From Cercis canadensis (taxonomy: Eukaryota > Streptophyta > Magnoliopsida > Fabales > Fabaceae), in assembly GCA_003255065.1 (NCBI GenBank), contig QAOA01001167.1, positions 52,496 through 116,495 of the forward strand: a stretch of DNA of 64,000 nt, written 5' to 3'. The translations under genes and the position numbers were made by a program. Of the stretch, positions 14,760 through 25,395 are shown piece after piece; within the stretch, counting starts at the first letter, position 1, and every line of letters begins with the position of its first letter. A model generated the notes under the pieces. The model ran no database searches. It had not been told where the DNA came from and was given only the letters and a program-made list of their open reading frames with translations.

Positions 14760-15460
14760 CTAAAAAAGTTCTAACTCAATTTCATAAATTTGAAAACTCT
14801 CTAATTCAATTTTATGCACTTAGTTTTAGTTGAACTATATTAAGTGTTAAATTAAAAAATCTTCAATCTCTAAAAATGTATGACTAATGGGAATAGTTTC
14901 AATAATTTTTTTCATGATGCAAAATAGAAATTCTTATTAGTTACTTTTCTTCTACTTGTAAAATAGCTTTACCTCCAAAGATAATGTATGAGAACCATCT
15001 TGTTCTAAAAATCATTGTCACATTCTAATTGTCAACCTAAATGATAGTTAAAACCCAAATTAATATGACACTACACTAATAAAGTAATATAATGTAGTGT
15101 TATCTAGCTTCATTTCATTTGAACCTAATTATTGTGAAAGTGAAAAAAAAAAAACCTTATTTTAATTTCATACACTTGAATTGAGTCTTGTTTGAACTTG
15201 ATTAGTATTAATTGGAGAGAACAAAAAATATAATTTCATATAATTACATTTCAATTGAACTTAATTAGTAAAAAAAAAATTTTAAAAAAAAAACCAAATT
15301 TATTACACTTGATTAGTGTCAAATTGAAAAAAAGCCCAAATTAATTTTATGCAATTCTTTTCAATTGAACATGATTGTATCAAATTAAGATAGAGAAGTG
15401 ATAATTTCATGCAATCCATTTCATTTGAACTTAATAAATAAAAATTTAAAAAAAGACCCA
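14760..15460. repeat. Degenerate minisatellite with roughly 60-bp units
   Basis: A phrase of the form TTTCATgcaatTcATTTCAATTGAACTTgATTAGT followed by an A-rich tract recurs imperfectly about six or seven times (near 14770, 15110, 15165, 15232, 15297, 15344 and 15403). Units differ in length because the A/T tracts vary. Confidence 0.5.
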
Positions 15461-18400
15461 ATAAGTAGTGGTGATTGATATATTTTTAATTTTTGTGGCA
15501 ATTTAAGAATATATCATTCATTTTCTTTTTTCTTTTAAAAAAAGAATACATTATTGACATAACAATATTGACTAAATGGTGAATTATATTAGATTAATTA
15601 GTACACATATAATTTTTTTTTAAATTAAAGTGCAAGTATAATTATAGAAAGTTAATTTTTTATTTTGTTAGTACTTTCTTTTTCATCTAATTTTTAAAAT
15701 AATTAAGACTTCTTTCAAATGATAAAAATTCACAAAAGAAATTTTTTAACAGATACCAAGATGAAACTTCACAAGTTTTAAAATATATGTGCAAATGAAT
15801 CTTCTAGTTTGTCTTTTCTCTTAGTCCTATGTCTCCATAAAAATGCGATGAACTCTAACTTTGAATTTCAAAGGTTTGCAATTTTTTGACAAAATTTTCA
15901 TGTCAATTTGATAAACCATCAAAAGCCCCATATATTGACAAATGTCACACTTACTAATTTAATGGTTTAACTAAATTTATATTGGTTATGTTGATTATGA
16001 ACTATACAATTTGGAACATTTTAAAATTTATGAGAAAAAGTTTCCAAGCAAGGCCTCTAAATTTTGGAGAAATTTGTTTTTTAAAGAATTCTTATGAAAT
16101 TAGAAGTATTGTCTAACTAGGGATTTTTATACCTTAGTACCATAATTTAATCACTATGTAACTTAAATACTACAAAAATTTGTAATAATTCCTATCTAGT
16201 GTTATAAAAAAAAATAACTTTTAAAAAGTATCGGTAATGTCAACTAACCTTTTAGGTGATTTTGAGTTTAACATGAAAAATAATACATAGAATATTCGCA
16301 TACGGTGAAAGAAAGATAAAGCTTAAGAATATCATAACATTTACATAAATGTTGACACTAATTAATTACAGACTTCATATCTTAATACCTTAGTTATTTA
16401 GATGATAAAATTATTGTGGAATATTCATTCAATATAACATGTATCCATCTTTAGTCTTAAATTTATTGTATATTATTCTATTTTAAGTGATAATAAGCGT
16501 AGTTTATGTGTGAGAATTTGCAAGTCAATGGAGCCCTAAAATCAAATCACTTAAGGATATTTTTTCTATAGATTATGACAATCTAATTCTACTTAGATCA
16601 CTTTTATTAGAAGTCATTACTAATTAATTTTGGTACAATTTTTTTTATATAAACGTTTCAAATACGTTAAATACTTAAAAGTTAAAACATCTATTTTAAT
16701 TCAAATTAGTTAATATAAAATTAGAAAAGGGCACATTATCTTATATTTAATGCTTATTAAAAGAAATGGTCATAGAGAATTAGAGATTGAAGATAAACTT
16801 TAAAACTTCACTAATTATTGGTGTAAAAAGTCAATGTTTTAAATATAAGCATAACAAAAAGTATTTACCTTGGGAAAACCTTTAAATTTTCATTTTTTTT
16901 TACCTATATGAAGGAAATTTTAAGTGCATAAATTGAGAAGAAAATAGCTGCCTCCATACAAAAAAAAAAAAAAAATAGCTTCTCACTAATAAAAAAATCA
17001 TTTAAATATTTATGGTACTTTTATTTAAATTAGTGCTTGTAATTTTTTTATTAATGATATATTGTTGATGGTAAAAAGAGAATACCACATTCACATGCAA
17101 AAATGTCTCCAAAATTATTTGTATTGCCAAAACTAGAAAACTTAGTTTTAGTTATTACACAATTATTCTCACTTTAGGCAATGAAATAGGTAATGTATAG
17201 TTCAATAATTAATTTGATATGCATCAATCACCACTAAAGAGAGTACTACACATATATCATTGCTAACCATGTGAAAATCATACACACAAAATTTAAGCCT
17301 GAAATTCTGAGAGTATAGTATCATTTTAAAGGTGTAAAGTTTTGAAAAATTGAGAAAAAATAATTTTGGACATCCAAAAATTCAAAAGGTAGAATAGGGA
17401 GAGCGAAAAAAAACTTGGCAAGTTTCATAAAAAAAACTCCCAGCGTGTGGCCTCCATTTTTGCTTTTTCACTATTATACGATCATAATGGGGCTAGCAAA
17501 GTGAATAAATAGTAACCTTAAGCTCATCCTTGTCACCTAACTATAACTTAGCTATAGATAATAATATAATGTATAAAATATGCATGGTTATCAACTTATC
17601 TTAAGGACAAAATAAGTTACATTTATTATTTTCCTTAAAAAATTTAAATATAATATGTCAACGATCTCGATAATTCATGCTTTCGTTTTATGAAAATAAT
17701 AATGTGAAAAAAGTTTATTTAAAATATATATAACACTAAATTAAATCATTCCATATATTTGCTGGGTAAAATGGAGATGATACACATCAGTTTCACAACT
17801 GATTGATCTTAAATGTGGGGATCAAACATATGCAAACCAAGAAGGCCCATCATGCTTCGTCTTCCATTATTAGATTTTTTATGGCACTCAAACTGTGAGA
17901 TATTATTTTGAATATTTAATCATTGATAGTCTTCAATATGTATAAACCATTTGCAACTACTTCTTCTCGAGTCATTAGATGATTTTACAAAGAATTAAGT
18001 TTTCACAAAATTATATATATTTTTTTATATTAATCAAGACTCCTGTACTTATTTGCTTCACAGTTTGTTACTTAATATTTAATATATTGTCAGCATATTG
18101 AAATGGTTATGCTTATTGTACACAGATTACATTTAAAAGCAAAATAACGAAGTAGCATGCATGATAATCTTTTTCATATATATCGTATCATTTCAATTTT
18201 AGACACATTGTCAAATAATATATATACACTAACAATGTAATAAAAAATTTAAAAACTGAATTAAGCTGAATTGTGTGAATTTAAATGCTGGTTAGTGGGC
18301 TCATGGATCTGTAAATCCTACTTACAAATATGAAGAGTGAGGAAGAGAGTGAGATTTACTCTCTCTAATTTTTTGACTTATTTTTTTATATTATTGTTCT

Positions 18401-18865
18401 TCACTTATCTTAATCTATTTATTAATGTATATTTTTAAATTTTATCATGCTTAAAATTTTATTTTAAATTGTGAATCTTTATATATAAATTTGAATATAA
18501 TTCTTTTAAAAAAATTTCATAAATTTGTTTGTGAAAAATATATAAATAAAGAGGAATATCATACTCTGTGTATTTTCAACTTTAATATAATTTAATTACT
18601 AAAAAAAAGTTTTAACATATATTGTTATTTTAAGTGAAGTGCTAACATAATTTTAGTTAAATTAGTGGGTCACATTAATATTGTCACACAAGTTGAGAAA
18701 TGACCAACTTAACAGGTAACCAAAAATAAATACCCACCATTAGATTTGGCATATAGCACAAGAAATGGTGATGACTGTGCCACCTAGGATAGAGTTATAT
18801 AACCATATATTTTTACTTGGGATAAATTAAAGTCCCCCTTACTTGAAAGGATTTGAGAAACAATA
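15461..18865. other. AT-rich intergenic sequence, no gene seen
   Basis: Extremely AT-rich spacer. No exon, structured repeat or recognisable element found by eye. Confidence 0.6.
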
Positions 18866-20379
18866 GTAATAATCAGGGAACTAAATGTCGTCTCGTTTCG
18901 GGCGAAACGCACAAAATTTTTCGGTTTCGTGGATGAACGACACGAAACTCCATTCCAGTTCAGAAATTCTGCCGTTTCCACGGAGACAGACAGGTTTCGG
19001 TGCTTTTCAGAGGGAACAGACAGAAATGACGAAATTTTCGACCTTCAGTACAAAACAGGGCCTTAAACTAGATTGAGCTTCAACGTCTTTTGCTCTTGTA
19101 TAATTAGCCATTTGGAACAACCATAGCGAGAGGTATAGGGGAACCAGACGAGGCTACTTCATGTGTCCAGAACGAAAGGAAATGTTTAAGGTGGGGTTCC
19201 AAATTTAAGATCAATGGAGTACCCTCCGTAGCTTTTGCGGTTAACTGGTGTTTTGATAAGGGAAGAAGAAGTTGAATTGGATTTTCGGTGCTTGATGTTG
19301 TGGGCTCTGGTTAGAGAAGCAGAGGCAACGACTTTGAGGGTCTTAAATGGGTCTGAGGATGAGTGTTTGGTGAATAGAGGTGACAGGGGAATGGTAATGG
19401 TGGATGAGGATGATGAAGTAAAGACAATGACAGAGAAGAAACAGAACAGAGAGAGAATGTGCGAAGAAGCCATTGGATTGCTTCTCTGTTTTTAGGGTGA
19501 GTGGACAAGATAATTGAATGGGGAGGAACTTATGGTTTGGTTTTTTACTTATAAAAGCAGGGAAAGCAATGGGTAAAGGTCGACAGGAGAATCGTGCTCA
19601 ATTTCCAATATAACATTGACATTGAGACCTTGAGTATTAACAATACTTGGCACCAACGGTAGTTTTGACATGGCAACTTGCAAGAGCTCCACATGGTGAC
19701 ATGGACTCCCTAGTCCTACCCCTAAACTTTGTCGTTTTGGTTTTTGCTGCACATGATATTAATCATCATAAAAGTTATCTTATCTTTGGAATTAATTATT
19801 GTGACTATGGCTCATTATACTCATCATCCTCACAGGTTGATTGGCGTCCTCCAACATACTACATGGAAGATTTTGAAAAATTTAAGAGAGATTATAATAA
19901 TTTTTACTGCTCTTACATGACTTTAATCAATTATTGTGACTATGTCAAACGACATTATCAATTTCTTCTTAAATTATATTCAAGTTTTGGATATTTACCC
20001 CTAGATATTCTACTACTAATTGATTTGAACTTTATAATATATTTTTGTTGATTATGTATTGTGTAATTTGAAACTTAATTTTTCATTAAATTTTATGTAT
20101 CTCAAATGTTATAAACATTTTTAGACATTAATTATATTAATGTTATTTGGTTAAAAATATAATTATTCAATACTATACTATCTAATTTTATATATTTTTA
20201 CTAGTATTATTATGTTAGAATCTTTTAAAATTGAAAAAAATTATTGTTGAAAATTATTTAAAACGTTTTTTCAAAAATTTTCCGTTTCCACAAAATTTTC
20301 GAAACGTTTCCGACATGTTTCCATTTCTTAAGTGACCGAAACAGTACCCCGAAACGACATTTAGCTCCTTGGTAATAAT
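18866..20379. mobile_element. Non-autonomous hAT-type transposon carrying a gene fragment (Pack-hAT-like), copy 1
   Basis: The element spans 18874-20371 (1498 bp). It is flanked by a perfect 8-bp target-site duplication, GTAATAAT, at 18866-18873 and 20372-20379. The left terminus is CAGGGAACTAAATGTCG and the right terminus, reverse complemented, is CAAGGAGCTAAATGTCG. An 8-bp duplication with termini starting CA(G/A)GG is typical of hAT elements. Subterminal regions contain many short TTTCG/CGAAA motifs on both strands, also typical of hAT. No transposase is recognised. The interior (about 19080-20030) is unlike the related copy at 59.7-61.0 kb and contains the 5' part of an aspartic protease gene on the minus strand. 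Confidence 0.88.
19111..19473 (-). pseudogene. Captured 5' fragment of a nepenthesin-type aspartic protease gene
   Basis: From the ATG at 19473 the fragment encodes a hydrophobic signal peptide (MASSHILSLFCFFSVIVFTS) and a pro-region. It then has GGYSIDLKFGTPP, the conserved approach to the first catalytic site of plant A1 proteases (At4g16563-like). The same frame continues through PFVLDT and SSLVWFPYTSRYGCS, but with two stop codons: one after GTPP (position of a normal Gln) and one replacing Gly of the catalytic DTGS motif. Homology ends near 19111, so the rest of the enzyme, including the second active-site Asp, is missing. It lies wholly inside the hAT-type element, so it was probably acquired by transposon capture rather than left by local gene decay. 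Confidence 0.85.
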
Positions 20380-20934
20380 ACCCCAAGCGTAATGCACAAG
20401 TCAGAATTTAATGGGCATTGGGAATTGTTTTGTGAAGCTGGTGCTGGCAATGTAGCTTCTTTGTTTTTTTTTTTTTTTTTTTAACAATAAAATATAAATA
20501 CTTTTTATATCCTTTTCTGGTGTCATTTTTACTCTATTTTCAACTTGAGAGAGATCTAATTAGGCATTAATCCATAATAACATTATTTTTGAAGAAAAGT
20601 AGTAAACAAATCTTCTCAGTTTCATTTTAGTTTTTATCTTTATACTCATTTACACTCTTTGTAAGTATATTACAAACTTGATAAATTCAAAAGAAACAGT
20701 TCATAACCTTCAGATCACGTTTTATACACCAATTCTTCAATTTTCAGGTATTGTGTGGAAAAAATTGGCATACAATCTGAAATTTAAGATAAAGTTTACT
20801 TAAAATAATGACTAATTAACATGCTAATTTTAATTTTGACTTATAATTGATCTTGATCCTGACTGGTACATTGGATGTTGCCCATTTGCAAACTTGCCTT
20901 CAACTTTAAGCACAGGTAATAAAGAAACAAAAGG
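20380..20934. other. AT-rich spacer with a poly-T run
   Basis: No gene seen. Contains a run of about 20 T near 20462-20482. Confidence 0.5.
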
Positions 20935-21200
20935 AAAATGTGGAACTGGGACAGTGCCGCAACTTGGCATTTAGTGGAAGCTGTTGAGTGCTGCAATTTA
21001 GAAGCCTGAGCCTTTTGAGTGCCACAATTTGGCCTTTGGTAATAGTTGAGTGCCACAAATAATCATTTTTCGCTGAAAAACAAAATGATAACATTCTTTT
21101 GATTCCGGAAAAATATTAAAGAAATCAAATTTTAAAAATTGTCGTATTTATGAAATTAAGATGAAAAAGTACAATATTAAAGTCTTTGATCCTGAAGAAT
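20935..21200 (-). repeat. Dispersed repeat, right copy of a widely spaced inverted repeat
   Basis: Reverse-orientation partner of 13620-13890, about 7 kb away, with the same landmarks in reverse order. It carries an extra internal CACTCAA-type segment (near 21000-21030) that the left copy lacks. Confidence 0.75.
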
Positions 21201-21938
21201 CACACAACTTATAATCCCTACATTTTTTTCATCAATTAAATCTCTAATTCTTGAAAACAAGATTCAATGAAATTCTTTTATCAAGTATGCTTGTCTATTT
21301 TGGATAAAATCTTTGCCATGACAAGATATTTATCTGTTAAATGAATATTTGACATAAAAGTCTTACTACAGAGGACTATTTTGAGTTCTGTATGGAAGGA
21401 ATAAGGAAAGAAAAGGTCATACAAGTTTAAGAAAAATATGAGTACATTGAATGTTCTAATAATTGAGGATTACAAAAATCTCCTTGGTAATTCGGATATT
21501 ATAAGACATCTTGTTACAAGAACAATTTATAAGGTAAGTCCTGAGGAAGTACCACTTAGCTACAAGGAGTATATTTCAAGTCGAGATATCTTGATTTTAT
21601 GGTCAAGAAAAATGAATACCAGACCTGTATCGAAACAAAGGGACACCCCTTTTCTTCTCATTATCCTTAAATTTTCAGTGTTCAACTGTTCATCAGGATA
21701 AACCCCTAACCGTTTTGTCACCCTAACCAAGCAAATAGAGATCCTACTTAAACTCTTAAACACCCTGCCCTCACTCTACTTTGCATCCTCTTGTGTTTTG
21801 GCTCCGTTTGTTTCTTGGGCCAAAATATTTTTTATAGAAATCATTTCTATTGAGACAAACTGAGCCTTTGTAATTTCATCCCCAGTAATTAGAGTATGTA
21901 AAGTCTGTACAAGCCTCACTGTATAGTTAAAAAATCGT
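21201..21938. other. 3' flank of the HEN1 fragment
   Basis: Non-coding, AT-rich. Probably includes the HEN1 3' UTR. No independent gene recognised. Confidence 0.5.
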
Positions 21939-24900
21939 TTATCTGCTACTGCCACTGCTACTCGAATCCCATATTACATTATAATGTTCTAACTCAGTAT
22001 CCCTCAGCACATCTTCATCTGCTATGGCTTCCCTTTTAAAAACAGCAATCTGGGAAGCAAAGCCTGGTTCTATATCAGCAGCCCCACCAACCCCACTGAA
22101 TTCCACATTGTAATTGTGTTGCGCCGCTAAATCAGACGCCCAACGATTGAACTGCTCTCTAGTCCACTCAAATTTGTGGTCATAGTTGCGAAATTTACAT
22201 GATTGCAACTGGGTTTTTTCATCTGATTCTTCTTCTTGTCCTTGGCTCGTTGGATTAGATCTCTGCAGTACTACATTGTACTCAAAATTTGGAGTAGAAA
22301 TGATAAGGATCCTCGGCCGAAAACAACTTAATACCACATTGCCAAAAGCACTTGCCTGATCTTCTTCCATATGCTCAATTACCTACAAGTTTATGGATAA
22401 TTCATATCAATTTCATGCTAATCCCAGTTTTCACACAAGCACATTCATGAGTCCAAATGTCAATAAATGATTAAAAGATTACTGCATGGACAAGAATCAG
22501 GTAGTGTTACATAACACACAATTCAATTCAAATATCTAGCATTAGGTATACTTTGAAAAGTGACGATAAATATGTTTACTATATACTCCAGCATTCCAAT
22601 TGATGACAAAAGTCAGAGTGCTTGTTCATGTACAGACTAAAGAATAATGAGATCACACTGGTTCTAAGAGTTTTAGTACTCTAGAGGAACAAGGGAAGGT
22701 GATGCAGTATTGGGGAAAACAGGAAGTATTTGTGACAGAATCAGGGATTTAGATAGGACCAGAGAATAAGAGTTCAAATAAGTAAAAACCTTTGAGATCT
22801 GAAATAAACTCTGAAAAAACGGCCACTTACAATAGCTCTTAGGTTATTTATACTAGGGTTTTTGATCCTAACATTAAACCCAGCCCATATCTGCTATAAG
22901 CCTTCCAGACAATTAAAAAGGTCACATGCTAGTCATGTGATCACCTAATAAAATTAAAACACACGTTAAAACATAAAACTACTGGTGAAGCTCCTGCATC
23001 AGAAGGCGTGTAAATGCATGTACATACTACCTTGGATACTGATAATCCATTGACTGCAAAGAGAATTGTAGAAATTAAATATCATCATATATACTCTTCT
23101 TCACAAGTATGCTGAACTCACTACCACCTAACATCAGCACATCTCTACTAGCTATCCCTTATAATTTCACTTCCATATTTGCAATTTCAACAAAAAGAGG
23201 TAAACTCAGAATTTCTCAGTTACAAGTCACACCGTCTTTTCTGATTGTACATTTCCATAGTCCACAGTTAAACAATTTCAACAGATAAGCACTATTTTCC
23301 TCCATAGCACTTCCTGCTTGATCTTTCTCACTCGTGCTAACTAGCTTTGGTTTATTAACAAAGGTAATAAAGAACACTTCTAAATCAGCACTTGTCTAAC
23401 CATAAGCCATGGATGAGCAACAAAGAGCCATTATAATGAAGTCAACAACAGTAGAACATATTATTTGGAAGGAAATACCTCTAAGCAAGTGCCAATATCA
23501 AATCCATGTAATCTAGAATCAAAATCTGTTATTGAACCTTCATAAAGAATTACAGATGGAATGCCTTTCCATGGTGCATCAGCATCTGAACGCGTGACTA
23601 ATTTTGAATGAAGTACCTGCAGGATTCATACCTATCAGCATAAACAATTAATTAGCTTAATCTAGAAAAGAGAAGACAAAATTGCACATTTTTATACATG
23701 AATAAAATGGTGATGCCAGTGAGCTGAACACATAACTAGGTCCACCAAGACCAAGGTTCTCCAAGATCAAAAGCAACCATGGTGTTTACAACCATCAATA
23801 TGAGCTTTGCATTAACTAGGCATACAGTGTAGTCCTTAAATCATTGCAAGCACACATATTTCCAGTTTCCAACACTGGACACAGTAAAAATTGGGGGTTG
23901 TTTATGCAAGAGATATCGCACTCTAATATAATAATCTCAACTTCTAAAATAAATGCACATAATGTATTGTTCTACATCTAAAATCTAAAAACAAGACTTT
24001 TTTTTTTTTGATAAATGAAGAATTGTATTAGAAGAATGAAAGAGAAAAGAACAAAGAAGGAGGCAAGGAGTCCTCCTAACAAAAAGAAAAACAGAAAAAT
24101 AACATCAGCTCATAAGAACTTTCCAATCCCTTTGCAAATCTGTCAAGGAAACCCCTCTAACAAAACCATTGGCATGCGCCCAAAGAGAGCCTAAGTACAC
24201 TACCCTGTTCCATAAAAATTAAACTGGTAAACAGGTATTTTTAAAAACCCTAGCATTGTGCTCCAGCCATAAAGCCCTCTAAACTGAAGATTAGCTTATT
24301 TTTCATTTCAAAGTTCTAAGCACAATAATACAGAGGAAAAAACAGATTGCTAACTCCATCTGAGAAATGAAACATTATTAAATGATGGACATAATAATAG
24401 CCTTGTCAAACTGTGCAGAGTTGGGACCATAAAACATTTCCACCTTGGCATTGATTTAAGATCTCTTGGCTCTCACCGATAGACAAGGCTCCCCATCACT
24501 GTACATTTTGAACCGCAGAACCCAGTTCTTGTACATGCTAAGCAGAAATCCTAGGTATTCTACTCAGAAACTAAAATGAATCTTTTAAGATATAGCATAG
24601 TGGTTTAGACCTTTGCAGCACGGATAAGACCCTTCTGTGAAATATCTACACCAACAATTCTTTCAAGAGAAGTTGGGTAATTTAACAATGCATCCAACAA
24701 ACTTCCAGATCCACATCCAAAGTCAACCTGCAATGAAAGAGAATATTAAACTCACATCTCAGGTTAACAACAAAAACTAGCAGACTACAAATTCTTGTCT
24801 ACCAAAGTAGCAGCACAGGATTCTTTAATGTGTTGCACTGCAAATTCCACCCGTTGCTTCGAAAGTGGTGGACTGAAAAGAGCCTGTTCCATTCTTTCCT

Positions 24901-24954
24901 CCAGAGGTTCTGTTACCTTCGTCAAACTTATTAGATACTCCATGCAGCAGGATT
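21939..24954 (-). CDS. HEN1: Small RNA 2'-O-methyltransferase HEN1, C-terminal catalytic exons only
   Basis: HEN1 methylates the 2'-OH of the 3' nucleotide of plant miRNA and siRNA duplexes, which protects them from uridylation. Four exons are visible: 24803-24954, 24611-24727, 23479-23616 and 21939-22382 (stop TAA). Together they rebuild the methyltransferase domain: EERMEQALFSPPLSKQRVEF, the AdoMet-binding VDFGCGSGSLLDALLNYPTS, VGVDISQKGL, and the metal-binding block CLEVIEHMEEDQ (Glu, Glu, His). FRNYDHKFEWTREQF supplies the further His, and NVEFSGVGG follows. These match the Glu-Glu-His-His magnesium site known in Arabidopsis HEN1. The N-terminal dsRNA-binding and La-like regions, normally over 600 residues, are not seen. 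The sequence runs into a 222-N gap, and no HEN1 exon is recognisable beyond it. It may be truncated in reality or by assembly. Confidence 0.88.
22690..22980 (-). repeat. Possible LTR-like insertion in the HEN1 intron
   Basis: On the minus strand the block contains TGTTAGGATCAAAAACCC, then TATAAATAA about 25 bp later, and then GATTCTGTCACAAATACTTC. This arrangement looks like a promoter-bearing LTR fragment. Ends and target-site duplication could not be fixed. Confidence 0.3.
24001..24300 (-). repeat. Possible poly-A-tailed retroelement fragment in a HEN1 intron
   Basis: A run of about 11 T at 24000-24010 borders sequence of a kind I associate with plant LINE or retroposon tails. On the minus strand the T run would be a 3' poly-A tail. 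The assignment is by impression only. Confidence 0.3.
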
Positions 24955-25051
24955 CTGAGAAGTGAGAATATAAATAACAGATTAAATAAATCTCAAGCAA
25001 ATTCTTCTAAGAAGCAAATGACAGTGAGCAACATAAGATCCACAATTTCAA

Positions 25052-25273
25052 NNNNNNNNNNNNNNNNNNNNNNNNNNNNNNNNNNNNNNNNNNNNNNNNN
25101 NNNNNNNNNNNNNNNNNNNNNNNNNNNNNNNNNNNNNNNNNNNNNNNNNNNNNNNNNNNNNNNNNNNNNNNNNNNNNNNNNNNNNNNNNNNNNNNNNNNN
25201 NNNNNNNNNNNNNNNNNNNNNNNNNNNNNNNNNNNNNNNNNNNNNNNNNNNNNNNNNNNNNNNNNNNNNNNNN
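25052..25273. other. Assembly gap (222 N)
   Basis: Run of N that ends the HEN1 coding region. The sequence on its right is a dispersed repeat also found near 54345-54455, so the join across the gap is uncertain. Confidence 0.99.
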
Positions 25274-25395
25274 ATTTAGCTGTACAGTAAAAGACAAATA
25301 AAAAAAAAAAAGAAAAATTACTTGACTCTAAAAGGGTGAGCCATGCTAGATTGTCTTAAGATTAAATGCAAGTAGGTAAGTAATTAGGCCAAGTC
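25274..25395 (+). repeat. Dispersed repeat copy A next to the gap
   Basis: Shares ATTTAGC..TACAGTAAAAGACAAATAAA, GACTCTA.AAGGGTGAGC and CTAGATTGTCTTAAGATT with 54345-54455. A shorter piece recurs near 54040-54065. Confidence 0.7.

Noticed and set aside
19647-20051. 134-codon plus-strand frame within the hAT-type element
   Set aside because: No ATG start and no recognised similarity; probably a chance frame in the element interior, although it could be a second captured fragment.
13620-21200. Calling the whole interval one giant TIR transposon
   Set aside because: No target-site duplication or transposase remnant was found, and the two repeats may be independent insertions; reported only as a finding to test.
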